64,000 bases of DNA from Amaurobius ferox. Its lineage: Eukaryota; Arthropoda; Arachnida; Araneae; Amaurobiidae. Below the pieces are notes generated by a model, which was not told the origin of the DNA, searched no databases, and saw nothing but the letters and a program-made list of their open reading frames with translations. The translations under genes and the position numbers were made by a program. The stretch is from NCBI GenBank assembly GCA_951213105.1, contig OX578136.1, positions 69,988,730-70,052,729 of the forward strand, written 5' to 3'. Of the stretch, positions 11,581 through 22,086 are shown piece by piece (the first letter of the stretch is position 1; every line of letters starts with the position of its first letter).

Positions 11581-12237
11581 ATACAGGTATGTGATTTGTA
11601 TTGCAATACTTGTGAATGTTCAATGTTATCTATACATGTTATATATTGTGGTAGAAAATATTTTTAACATGTACTACTTATGACGAGTACTATTTTATAC
11701 TCATATGTACATTTTATACTCCTGTTTATGTTTTATATTTACATGATTTTTATGAACGAATTTATATTTTAAAGTAGTATTTACTATAAGACTACTTTCC
11801 ATGGAATGAAATTTATATGTTATTAATAATCTTCAAAAAAATTTATAATATTGAAAAAATTTAAAAAAAGTTTAAAAAATTAAAAATTGTCACATTGGAA
11901 TCTATGGTAGTCACTATGTGATTTATCAATCCTTGTTTGTGGATTTGCAGCAGAAAAGTAAAGAATATTCACTTTTAATCTATTTCAATTGGAAGGATGT
12001 TCATATGTTATTACGGTATTCACCTTTTCACACTCCTCAATATGAGTAAAACTATTGATAAACATGAATGAGTGCATAATACATTTTAGTGCCTGGCAAA
12101 CATATTCATTTTGGAATTAATTTAATTTAATTTGAATATATGCCCGGTGATACAATATATGGGTATTTGTATCATCGATAGCCTGCTACCCTCTATGTGA
12201 TTTTATCTAGCCTGCTGCCTTCTATAGAATGTTTTAG

Positions 12238-14945
12238 ATGTCTTCGAATACGCAATTTTTCAAACCTATGGGTAAGAATTCTGATCAAAATGTGAGAACT
12301 AAAAATGTTAATATTGATGTTGTGACATCATCGGACGCGATCCAAAATAAATCTACATTTTTTTATATAGACTATAACCACTTTTATAATTTAAAAAAAT
12401 TCAAGTTCAGGAAATGCCTTTCAAGTAAATGCAAGTTATGCCCAAGCGCTAACCCCATACAGATTGGACAAAATTCTACGAGCCACTATTTGTTCTGCAA
12501 GACTTTCAATGTAATCTATTGCATAGAGTATTTGCAAATGCAATATATTGTACATAGGACAAACCAAGAATCCATTACACATACGAATTAATTTGCACAG
12601 AAACCAAATCAAAAAAAGTCTTAATCTGGATCCTCCAACTACGAACATTGAACTTAAACATTATCACAACCATGATTTTTCTAATTTTGTGGTTACAATT
12701 TTGGATATAGTACCTAATCTTCAAGAACGTTAATGGTGGGAATGCACGCATATTATGCAATTTGGTACGGCATTCCCTTTCGGACTACACACTGCCATAT
12801 TCAAAGAGAATTTTAATTTAGAATACTGTAAAAAAGAAAATTCACTCCCTATATCAAGTACATTATATCAGTGTAAAACCACTAGGTGGAAACGTGGTAG
12901 AAGAAACAGATATATTAGCTATACAGACACTCTTACCAAATATTAAAAATTTAATGGACTTATTCAACAAAAATACTTATGTCAAATACAATTGGATTAA
13001 GAATATGGGGTGTTTGGAATCAGACAAAAGTACTTGCCTCGAATTTGAGATTTCATCATTGATCATATAACATCATTGGATCAAAGAACAAATAATGATC
13101 TAACTCAACATTTTGCCATATTATTGGATTTTGTGAAATTGAGAGCAAAAAAATTTAATATTAACTTGCAGAATCATCCTAAAAAAGAAGATCATACAGA
13201 ATACTTTGTTACCACCTTCAAAAATAATACTTTTGAAGGTATACCTATTAAGTTAATGCTCAATCAAATAAGTAAATTGATACCTATAACTAACATCAAG
13301 GTTAAGCTCACTTACCGTTTTGTACGTCCCAATGGAAGAAAGTTGTATAACTATAATCACTTAAGTAAAAATACATCTTTATTTGTTTCAAGGTATGTAA
13401 TTGTCAAAACAGTACTTTTAGGGATATTTACCACGATCATATTATTACGGGTAATCTTACAGTGATTGAAGATCTACAATAAAGAAGAATGTTTGAAAAA
13501 GGTACCAAGTTCCGTAACCAGGAATATAACCACGTCAAGGAAGAATTCAATCAAGATCTTGATATATTCATTTACAGAATGGCAATTAAATATAGTTTAC
13601 CTATCACGGCCTTTGGAGAAAGGAAATACAATATACTCAATAGATTTATCAATGAATATCATGGAAAACTTAAAATTAAGCCAAGATCCCATGTTCCTAG
13701 TTCTATCAAGTACGTTCAAGGTCGATTCGTGATTACATATACTTACAAAGTGGTTTCAAATTACGCATTTACCTGCAAAACATATTACCTTGAAAACTTA
13801 CAGAAATGTTACATGGAACCTACTATGTTGAAGACCCAGACCGTCCGGCTCGTCCTGAGGACTTGAGCATCTATTTGGACGGCCGGATGGAACCTACTAT
13901 GTATAAACATTTACCATATAATATCGCAGTAATGTCAAAAAAGATCAAAGCATTATACAAAAGAATCGGCATTAATTTAAAATCAGTTTCTTTCCTATAT
14001 CTGATCCTCATCCCTAAACTGCATAAAATACCTGTAAAATTCCGTACTGTAACAGTGGGATGTAATTCATATTTAACATTGGCTAACAGGAAACTACTAT
14101 ATATCCTCAAACCTGTTGTTAAAGCTTTATTAATACAAAACTCTATTATGATAAAAAACAGCAATGACGTCATAAAACGACTAAAATTCTGCAATAAAGA
14201 TATGCAGTTTACAAGTTATGACTTCCGTGACCTTTTTAACAACATCGACCTTTCAAAACTACATGACATACTTCTAGTGGTGCACGAAGAATACAATCTA
14301 AAAAATGTAATCACTTATCGTAAGTATTTGGATCTTATCAAATTGGTTTTATACGAAAATGTGCTGTATAATGAAAATGAATTTTATCAACAAATTAAAG
14401 GCATCCCTATGGGCGGGGGTTGCTCTTCAATTTTAGCAGACATATATTTATCATATTTTGAAAGGGGTAATCATATATTATATGAATTACCATATTATAG
14501 ATTCGTGGACAATGTGCTATTAGGACAATATTTGCATACTCCTGAATTTGATTTTAGCTTTTATCCCCAGGAGCTGGAACTGATCAAGAATCCTAATACT
14601 AAAAAAGACGAAGTTAATTTCCTAGACATCACCATAAGATACAACAATATAAAAGGTATTCATATTGTACAATAACGTACAATAATTGTACAATAAACGA
14701 GACATTTACGATATGAAGATTAACCAAATCATAGAATGGAATTCAAATTTGACTAAGAATATTTTCAGAAATATCATCACAGAACACCTCAGAAGAAATC
14801 TCAACACTAATACTTTCAAAAAAAGTGTATCATAAGTAACAGAAGAATCATGCAAGAAGCATATAAAAAATATTACGCAATAAATTTTCTAAAACATCAT
14901 TATAATTCCTTTTTTAAAAAAGAAGAATACTCATTTAGACAAGAC
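12238..14945 (+). pseudogene. Penelope-like EN-RT polyprotein, broken
   Basis: Fragments in order are: 12238-12591 with KCLSSKCKLCPS and the VIYCIEY half of the GIY motif; 12548-12733 in another frame with YIGQTKNPLHIRINLHR; then, past a stop at about 12731, the EN C-terminus with QFGTAFPFGL. Next is a linker (13076-13465) and a segment with MFEKGTKFRNQ (about 13489-13530). The RT (13806-14675) has PKLHKIPVKFR, motif A TSYDFRDLFNNI, motif B GIPMGGGCSSILADIYL and motif C YRFVDNVL. The second catalytic Asp of motif C is Asn, so the RT is dead. A TGTACAATAA duplication near 14668-14695 ends the RT frame, and the basic tail continues in other frames to about 14945. Confidence 0.82.
13828..13886 (-). 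mobile_element. 59-bp hairpin-only retroposon with 15-bp TSD
   Basis: The 59 bp between perfect direct repeats ATGGAACCTACTATG (13813-13827 and 13887-13901) consist of the S1-type 3' hairpin, with arms GGCCGTCC and GGACGGTC on the minus strand, and the terminal CTGGGTCTTCAA. It interrupts the Penelope RT frame. The TSD shows that it entered as a retroposed unit. See also 26087-26137, 36563-36620 and 58861-58950. Confidence 0.9.
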
Positions 14946-15283
14946 ATAGGTAATATGACATCATATAACAGTGGATAACGTTGTACGCATGCGTTAAAAT
15001 AGTTTACTTTAGGAAGTAGTCTTGTACATTCCGGATCGTTTGGTTGCCATATTGACTTTCTACGTTCTACCTCTCGTTATTCCATATCTCCCTTCATTTC
15101 TGTCTTCGTTCTAGAGCCTTCGATTTTGTACATATACCGGGGACCTGTCATTGTATTGCATTGGTTCCGTGAGCGTTGTCTAGACAGAAAAGTACTTTAA
15201 ACGGGAATGAGAGGTCGCCATCCCTCTCTGCCATTTTTATGCAATATATCTGGCATCCCCCTTTACATATTTTTACGTTTTCT

Positions 15284-15285
15284 TT

Positions 15286-15345
<60 letters not shown>

Positions 15346-15360
15346 CATGTGTGTGTGTGT
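15284..15360. repeat. (TA)n microsatellite with GT tail
   Basis: About 28 TA units with one CA interruption are followed by (GT)5. It sits exactly at the 3' end of the plus Penelope-like copy. Frames across it encode runs of Tyr/Ile and are artefacts. Confidence 0.95.
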
Positions 15361-15825
15361 GGATCAGTAGGCACCATTTTCAGAATTTGGCATTTGCTCT
15401 CACACAGAAGGTGCAGACAACTGAAGACAATTTCGACATTCTTGGGCAGGAAAATTATGACTCCAATAAATATATGTCATCCAAATGACAAGCGTGAATT
15501 GCGGCATAAACAATGTTTAGGGTCAGGACTTAAAATAAATTTCTTTCGATCCAGGGCAACCAATCAATACACGACACAAAGTCTGACTAAAAAATAGATA
15601 ATGGAATTAAGAGGGCGGTCTTTACCCGAAGCCAAAAGAGACTGATGCTAACAAAAATTGATCAACGAAGCATTTATATTTGGTGATCGAAAAAAATATG
15701 TTTGTCCGAGCCGACCAACGACAGAGCAGATGATTCCGAGAGCAGGTAGTCAGGTCAGTAGGGATGATATGCAGATCACTGTAGAGATGAGATCCTAAAA
15801 ATATCAACGGCAGACTTCAGATGAT
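15361..15825. other. Spacer, nothing recognised
   Basis: Moderate-complexity DNA between the Penelope-like 3' end and the Tc1 pseudogene. The distal part may be decayed Tc1 5' sequence, but no motif could be aligned. Confidence 0.4.
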
Positions 15826-16854
15826 GACATAGGTGCTGGCAGCAATGGTTGCTGCAAGGAACTCATCGGCAGAATGAAGGCTCTGGAAGGCCAAAGTACA
15901 CGAATGCGAGGCAAGATCAGATGACTGTGCGACCGGCCCGAACTGGCCAAATGACATCATGGTCCGCCGTCCAACTTGCTACAGCCTCTTCCATACCACA
16001 CGTGGTACCTTCCACCATTTCACGGCGCTTGGAAAAGGTGGGTTTATGCTTATGCCGGCCTTTAAGACGACTGCCCATAACCCCATAACATCGACAGAGT
16101 CGTTTGGAGTGTTGTCGTAGCCAATCATCCTGACTGCCAGCAGACTGGAACCGCATAGTGTTCACCTTTCAGTCTTTCAACAGATGACCATCGGGTACGT
16201 GTGTGGAGGCGTCAGGTCCAGCGGTTCCAATCAGCTTCTGTTTTACACAGGCACACAGCCATTACCCCTGGTGTGATGGTGTACGGTGCTATCTCTTACT
16301 ATAGCAGGTCGCCCCTATTCATCCTGCGTACAACTTTAACAGTTCAACGATATGTTGATGAAATCCAGCGACTATTTGCGTTACTCTTGATGGCGCGTCA
16401 TTCTGGAGTCATTTTCCAACCTGATAATGCAACGCCGCATACGACTAGCATATTTGTGGATTGTCTCTTGCTGTTGATACTCTTCCTTGGCCAGCAAAGT
16501 TACCAGACCATTCGCCAATCAAGCTTGTATGGGACATGCTAGACCGCCAGATTCGGGCACCCCGAAATGCAGCCGATCTGGAGCAGCAATTGAGGAATGA
16601 CTGGCAGAATGTATCGCAGGATGACATTAGGAAAATTTATCACTCCTTTTCTAGACGTATATAAGCATGCATTGCCGCCAAGGGAGGTTTCACCAATTAC
16701 TGATTTAAAAAGTCAATTTGCAATTGCTAACCATTGATGGATCCTGTGGCCTTGATTTTGTAATCATTTCATTATCTCTGTATGAGCTCTACGCACATTT
16801 AATTTCAATAAAAACAGTCACTTTCTTCATGGTGTTTTTTTTTTTTTGCAAAAG
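15826..16854 (+). pseudogene. Tc1-type transposase remnant, copy 1
   Basis: The HTH part reads SGRPKYTNARQDQMTVRPAR (about 15866-15940), then WSAVQLATASSIPHVVPSTI. The catalytic part reads ITPGVMVYGAISYYSRSP, FQPDNATPHTTSIFVDCL (second Asp) and, after a one-base deletion, LPDHSPIKLVWDML, where the third catalytic Glu is Lys. The C-terminus is NAADLEQQLRNDWQNVSQDD. The 3' end near 16830-16854 is CTTCATGGTG plus a T run ending TTGCAAAAG, which resembles the 5' end of the copy at 48.84 kb in inverted form. The first catalytic Asp region is damaged. It is a dead copy of the same family as that at 48.8-49.9 kb. Confidence 0.85.
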
Positions 16855-17205
16855 ATTGTATATCCGGTTTCAGCCGAATACTTTGACCATATTCTTCACT
16901 TCCAAAACATCAAACTGTGGCATGTAAACTAAATTTATACAACATCTCTGATAAAATAGTATATTCAGTTGAATCTATATACTTGCCTTGCGACACATAA
17001 ATACGTACTAGAATTTCATACGTTCATAACTTCTCTTCGAACCTCACAAATCATTAAGCACCTTTAGTATCCCCAAGTTCAATAAACTTCTTAATTTCTA
17101 TGAAATAAAACAAATTATCTCGTGTTTGTGCACCAATATTTCAGAAAAAAGGAAACACATTGAGCTACAATACACGTGGCATTTAAATGTTACAGATTTA
17201 CCTCC
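16855..17205. other. AT-rich spacer, BEL/Pao insertion site flank
   Basis: No coding signal. It ends with CCTCC (17201-17205), the left copy of the BEL/Pao TSD. Confidence 0.6.
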
Positions 17206-17483
17206 TGTAGGATGAATTAAACATACCTAAATAGAGCCTTTCTAAATGAGTAGTGGACTGTATTTCTATAAAAGAAGAACTTCAGTAATACTTATCCATA
17301 CCTTTATTACTAACTATTTATATTAACAACCGAGAACAACGAGCCAATTTCTCGTGTCACCTAACGCCACCAGTTTTATTCCAAAAACTACAATTTCGCT
17401 TTTTCAAAACCAGCAACCCGCTGCTTGGCGCTCGCCAAACAAGAACACTTGGCGTCTTTCATACATACTTACGGGCTCCAACA
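17206..17483 (-). repeat. 3' LTR of BEL/Pao element
   Basis: 278 bp, TG...CA ends. On the minus strand it has a GGAATAAAAC polyadenylation-like site and a TATAAATAG box (about 17313-17323). The end of the polyprotein frame (17404-17483) runs into it. Confidence 0.95.
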
Positions 17484-20400
17484 TTCCGCCCGGCGTTGAA
17501 ATGTCAATTTCAAGGAATGAATAAGTACAAGTATGAAAATCAAAAAATCTTTTCAAGGTGGCAATAAATGCTTCAGAAGATAAGTCACATACAATATCCA
17601 AATGAACTGCCTTGGTAACCATACATACAAATATACAGACATAAATCTTATGATAAATCCCTTTACGTTGACCCCTATATTTAATAAAAAATGGTCCACA
17701 AAAATCCACCCCTGTGCAATTAAATGGAAAATTTACATTTACCCTTTCCTTTGGTAAATCACCCATAATTTGTTCTGCTATTAGAGGTTTGACCTTAAAG
17801 CAAGTAATACAATTATGCACAATCCTTCTACATGTGGTTCTGCCATTTAAAGGCCAAAATTCCCTACGAATACAATATAATAAATTTTGAGGTCCAACAT
17901 GTAGATATTTTTTGTGATAACTCTCAATAATCATTTCAGTGAGTTTATGCTTGGCAGGCAATAAAATGGGATGTTTTTGAGTATCAGCTATATGAGAATT
18001 TTGGAGACGACCTCCTACTCTCAAAACATTATTTTGATCCAAATAAGGGTTTAAGTTTCTTACCTTTCCAGTTGGAGATTTCCCTTTCTCAATGTTATCT
18101 ATGTCATCTGTAAATACCTGTTCTTGCACACAACGAACTAAAAATAACGTTGCATGTTTAAGTTCGTTACTGGAGAGGGGTCCACAAAGCTTACCCAATG
18201 GATTTTTTAAGTTATGGGTAAATCTGAAAATGAAACTTAAAATGCGAATTAATTTAACATAATTATTTGAAATATTGAGAATAGAATCTGAAAACAGAGA
18301 GTTCAAGTTCAAAGTCAGTGTCACATCAGTCACTTTCTTAAATTCCTGGCTATACAGTTCATCAGATGGGGAATAATGTCTATCAACAATTACCAGCCTT
18401 TCCTGATGAAGAAATTCCGGGCCATACCACCACAAGGTATTCTCACCAATCTGATCAGGGTCGAGTCCTCGAGACACCAAGTCCGCTGGGTTCTCTGCAG
18501 ACCTCACATGTTGCCATTGAAAATTCTGAGTGAGCTCCTGAATGCGTGAGATTCTATTGGACACGAACACTTTCAACAGATGGGGTGATGAATCAATCCA
18601 AGCTAACACTATTGAAGAATCGGTATAAAGGTAAACTCTGTCAATTTTTAGTTTTAATGAAGTCAGTATTTTTGACACAAGCCTTGAAAGTAATTCTGCT
18701 GCACACAGCTCAAGACGCGGTATGGTTAGCACCTTGAGAGGTGCAACTCGTGACTTACTGCAAAGAAGGTTGACCTTCACTTCATTTAAGTTGGTCACAC
18801 AACGAATATACACTGATGCGCCGTAAGCATCTTTACATGCGTCTGAGAATCCATGAATTTCTACTTCCTTAACCGAATCTGCAAGAAGATATCTGTTGAT
18901 TTTCACATGTCTCAATTTCGGTAAGGCCTGTAAAAACTTTTCCCATTTTCTTTTTTCTTTTTGTGGAAGTTCCTGGTCCCACCCAATCTTTAAATGCCAC
19001 AATGTTTGTAAAAATATCTTTGCTTTTACTATGACTGGACCTAAAAATCCCAAAAGATCAAACAATCTAGCAATGTCTGATAAGACAGAGCGCTTAGTAG
19101 TTGCGTTTGAATAAGATGAAAATGTAAAACTAAAATCGTCCTTCTTTGGGTTCCATCTTAAACCAAGTGTTTTCACAGTGTCCATATCAGATTCTTCTTC
19201 AAAGTGATATTCTTGGTCACTGAAAGAAACTTGTTCAAGCAATAGTTTCTCATTGGAGCACCATTTGTGCAAATCCATTCCTCCAGACTTTAACATTGCA
19301 ATTAACTGTTGTTGTAATTCAGTAGCTGTACCAAGATTATCAGCTCCAGACAAAATATCATCGACGTAAAAGTCAGTTAAAGCAGCCGCAGATGCTAATG
19401 GATAATTGTCCCTTTCATCTGTAGCTAATTGTTTCAAGACTCGAGTGGCCAAAAATGGTGCACACGCAGTACCATAAGTCACAGTTAGCAGTTCAAACAA
19501 TTTCGTTTCCTCAGTAAAGCCTCTTTTCCAAAGAATGCATTGCAAGTGACGCTGTTTGGGATGAACCCAAATCTGCCTATACATTTTCTTTACGTCTGCC
19601 GTAAAGGCAAATTTATGCTTCCGAAATCGCAATAGTATAGAGAACAGGTCCTCTTGAACTACCCCTCCCTTGTACAAGCAGTTGTTCAGGGAACTTCCAG
19701 TAGTGGAAGGTGCTGAAGCGTCGAAAACGACGCGCAATTTTGTGGTACTACTATCAGCCTTGTAAATCCCGTGATGGGGCATAACATAGATAGAGTCTTC
19801 TGTAATCGTCTCCCTTACTTCACGCATGTGTCCTAGCCTCTCATATTCGTTCATAAAGTTACTGTAAAGGATAGCTAATTCAGGGTTTTTATCCAATCGA
19901 TACCATAAACTATTCAATCTTTTCCTAGCGGATTGTATAGAACTGCCAAGTTCAGCATTTTCCTTAATAGGAAGACTCACTGTATATCTCCCTGTTACAT
20001 CTCTACTATGAGTTTTTAAAAAATGTTCTTCGCAATGTAACTCTTCTTTATTTTTTGAACAAGGAGGATCTGAAACTGTTTCTATTTCCCAAAACCTTTG
20101 TACGATATCTTCTAACTTATTTATCTGAGAGACCAACCCACAGTGTTGTCTTTTCTCAACTCTACCTTCCACGGCTCCACTTATTACGTAACCAAAAACA
20201 GTATCTTGGAATGTAACGGACTGAGTGGAACGAATTTTGTTACTCTTTAAAATTTCAAAAAATAGCTCTGCACCAATCAATAAATCCACCTTCCCCGGTT
20301 CGAAGAACCTTGGGTCAGCTAGTGTTATATTCGGTGGAATTTTTAACTCTTTCGTATCCAAATATGTAGCAGGCATCATCTCTGTAATTTTAGGGATAAT

Positions 20401-21876
20401 TAAAAGGTCAATCGTTGCAGAAAATGATCCATTCGAATTCGAAATACTCGTACTTGTTTTTCTTTTTACATTTATCAAGCAATCTGTTAACCCTGTGACT
20501 GGGATATTTATTCTTTCCTTTCGTAAACCAAGTGCATTTGCGAAATCAGAGCTTATGCAATTAATTTGGCTCCCAGAGTCAAGAATACCTCTTCCTTTTA
20601 CGTAATTACCCCTTCCATCTCTAATATAAATAACTGCCGTTGCTAGAATTATTTTCTTTTTCTCCGTTACAAAACAAGACGTTAATATTCGTGCCGACTC
20701 ATCGCCGCCAATGTTTACTTGATTCGAGTTCCCAGCATCGGAATTCTGATCCATTTCAAACGAAGTGGGGAGAGTAGTAGGCTTCATTAACTTTACATCT
20801 GTTTTATGCAATAACGAATGGTGTTTAGATTTACAAGTGTTGCACACAAATTGAGATCGGCAAACCGCCACTTTATGGTATCCAAAGCAATTCAAACATA
20901 ATTTATTTTTTCTAACTATTTCGTATCTTTCTTGAGGGGAAAGTTTCAGAAACATTTCACATTTATGTAATGAATGAGAGTATTTACACAAAATGCATTC
21001 TGGGGTATTATTACTACTAGATTTCACCATCAAACTTCTGGATTTATTTCCTTGATCATAATTGATCATTTTAGGTTTATTCGAAATGTTACGATTGATA
21101 CTGTCTAAAACTTGACATCTTTTCTCAAGAAAATCTATGAGTTCTTCAAAAACAGGAACCTCATTAGTTTTCAAAGTTAGTTCGAATTGTTTCCGACTTT
21201 CGCGATCTAATTTTTGAAGAAGTATATTGATAAGTAAGGCATCCGAAAGAATATCTCGATCAAATTTTAAGCTCTTCAATGCTCTCAAATTCTTATTAAC
21301 ACAGTCTAGTAATTTGCGCAAATCTCTAGCTGATTCTTGTGTTAATTTTTCGTAATTAATGATGCCTTTGATATGCGTATCCACGATTGCTCTTTTATTT
21401 TCGTACCTATTTTCAAGTGCTTGAAACAGAGAACTGTACGTATCATCGACAGTTTCGATATGCTTTGCTTCCCCCTTCAAAGCTGCATGCAAATAATACA
21501 TTTTTTGATTGTCCGTTAATTTTGGATTATCTTCAATTAAGCTCTTAAATTGGGATTTGAAGCAACTCCACTCTTCATATTTGCCAGAAAATATTGGCAG
21601 TGGAATTTCGGGCAATTTTACGGATATAGTTCCAGCAAAATCATTACTAATGGGAACACTAGTGTTCGGAACAACAGAGAGTGTACTAGCTATCTTAAAT
21701 TGATGTAAGGAAGTTTTCAAACTCACCTCCAAATTCTGCAGTTCCTCATCGACTTCTGACAGTTGGCCTTCAATTTCTTCAAGATGTTCTTCTTGAACAT
21801 TTGAGTAATAATCCAGTTTTAAGGCTTCAAATTTTATTTGCAAGCGTTCTAATGCTTCCAACCGGGCACTAATCAC
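17404..21876 (-). CDS. BEL/Pao gag-pol polyprotein, 1490 aa, integrase truncated
   Basis: Domains in order: a coiled-coil-like N-terminus; a gag core with LPIFSGKYEEWSCFKSQF (about 93-110); paired zinc-binding Cys/His clusters (about 294-355); an aspartic protease with DSGS at about 433; an RT with FTADVKKMYRQI (Asp at about 761) and YVDD at about 837-840; an RNase H with FSDACKDAYGAS (Asp at about 1012) and YTDSSIVLAW; and an integrase zinc domain with His at about 1321 and Cys near 1356/1359. The first integrase catalytic Asp is in GVDFCG at about 1391. The frame then jumps, after KRFFDF, to a short tail that enters the LTR, so the second Asp, the Glu and the C-terminal integrase region are missing. 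The first listed codon is GTG. The in-frame open stretch extends to about 21975 without an ATG. A likely authentic ATG at 21974-21972 is in the next frame and stops at 21902-21900, pointing to a one-base loss near 21926-21930. Confidence 0.93.
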   Translation of the reverse strand: MISARLEALERLQIKFEALKLDYYSNVQEEHLEEIEGQLSEVDEELQNLEVSLKTSLHQFKIASTLSVVPNTSVPISNDFAGTISVKLPEIPLPIFSGKYEEWSCFKSQFKSLIEDNPKLTDNQKMYYLHAALKGEAKHIETVDDTYSSLFQALENRYENKRAIVDTHIKGIINYEKLTQESARDLRKLLDCVNKNLRALKSLKFDRDILSDALLINILLQKLDRESRKQFELTLKTNEVPVFEELIDFLEKRCQVLDSINRNISNKPKMINYDQGNKSRSLMVKSSSNNTPECILCKYSHSLHKCEMFLKLSPQERYEIVRKNKLCLNCFGYHKVAVCRSQFVCNTCKSKHHSLLHKTDVKLMKPTTLPTSFEMDQNSDAGNSNQVNIGGDESARILTSCFVTEKKKIILATAVIYIRDGRGNYVKGRGILDSGSQINCISSDFANALGLRKERINIPVTGLTDCLINVKRKTSTSISNSNGSFSATIDLLIIPKITEMMPATYLDTKELKIPPNITLADPRFFEPGKVDLLIGAELFFEILKSNKIRSTQSVTFQDTVFGYVISGAVEGRVEKRQHCGLVSQINKLEDIVQRFWEIETVSDPPCSKNKEELHCEEHFLKTHSRDVTGRYTVSLPIKENAELGSSIQSARKRLNSLWYRLDKNPELAILYSNFMNEYERLGHMREVRETITEDSIYVMPHHGIYKADSSTTKLRVVFDASAPSTTGSSLNNCLYKGGVVQEDLFSILLRFRKHKFAFTADVKKMYRQIWVHPKQRHLQCILWKRGFTEETKLFELLTVTYGTACAPFLATRVLKQLATDERDNYPLASAAALTDFYVDDILSGADNLGTATELQQQLIAMLKSGGMDLHKWCSNEKLLLEQVSFSDQEYHFEEESDMDTVKTLGLRWNPKKDDFSFTFSSYSNATTKRSVLSDIARLFDLLGFLGPVIVKAKIFLQTLWHLKIGWDQELPQKEKRKWEKFLQALPKLRHVKINRYLLADSVKEVEIHGFSDACKDAYGASVYIRCVTNLNEVKVNLLCSKSRVAPLKVLTIPRLELCAAELLSRLVSKILTSLKLKIDRVYLYTDSSIVLAWIDSSPHLLKVFVSNRISRIQELTQNFQWQHVRSAENPADLVSRGLDPDQIGENTLWWYGPEFLHQERLVIVDRHYSPSDELYSQEFKKVTDVTLTLNLNSLFSDSILNISNNYVKLIRILSFIFRFTHNLKNPLGKLCGPLSSNELKHATLFLVRCVQEQVFTDDIDNIEKGKSPTGKVRNLNPYLDQNNVLRVGGRLQNSHIADTQKHPILLPAKHKLTEMIIESYHKKYLHVGPQNLLYCIRREFWPLNGRTTCRRIVHNCITCFKVKPLIAEQIMGDLPKERVNVNFPFNCTGVDFCGPFFIKYRGQRKGIYHKIYVCIFVCMVTKAVHLDIVCDLSSEAFIATLKRFFDFHTCTYSFLEIDISTPGGMLEPVSMYERRQVFLFGERQAAGCWF

Positions 21877-22086
21877 CGCTTCATTCTTTTCATCGGAGAC
21901 TAGGGCAGCTGCAAATTTTGTGATTTGCCTTTGATATTTCCGCGTTTTCGATTCAAAATTGTTATTTCTGACATCTTAGCTACAAATGAATATCAATCTA
22001 AACTATAAAAACAACACCAATGTGCTTGACGATTTTGTACCGAAAGTATTACGATTCCATAGGTATCTCCGCGAGCGGACCACAAA

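Larger units (their letters stand above)
12120..15285 (+). mobile_element. Penelope-like element, endonuclease-first type (Naiad-like), decayed
   Basis: The coding region runs from a CxxC zinc-binding stretch and GIY-YIG-like endonuclease (about 12.4-12.8 kb), through a linker, to the RT (about 13.9-14.65 kb). The 3' UTR runs to about 15285 where a TA microsatellite begins. Having the GIY-YIG domain N-terminal to the RT is the feature reported for the Naiad clade; canonical Penelope has it C-terminal. A 59-bp SINE tail has inserted within the RT frame (13828-13886). The copy is inactive because of frameshifts, stops and a changed catalytic residue. The 5' limit is approximate. Confidence 0.8.
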
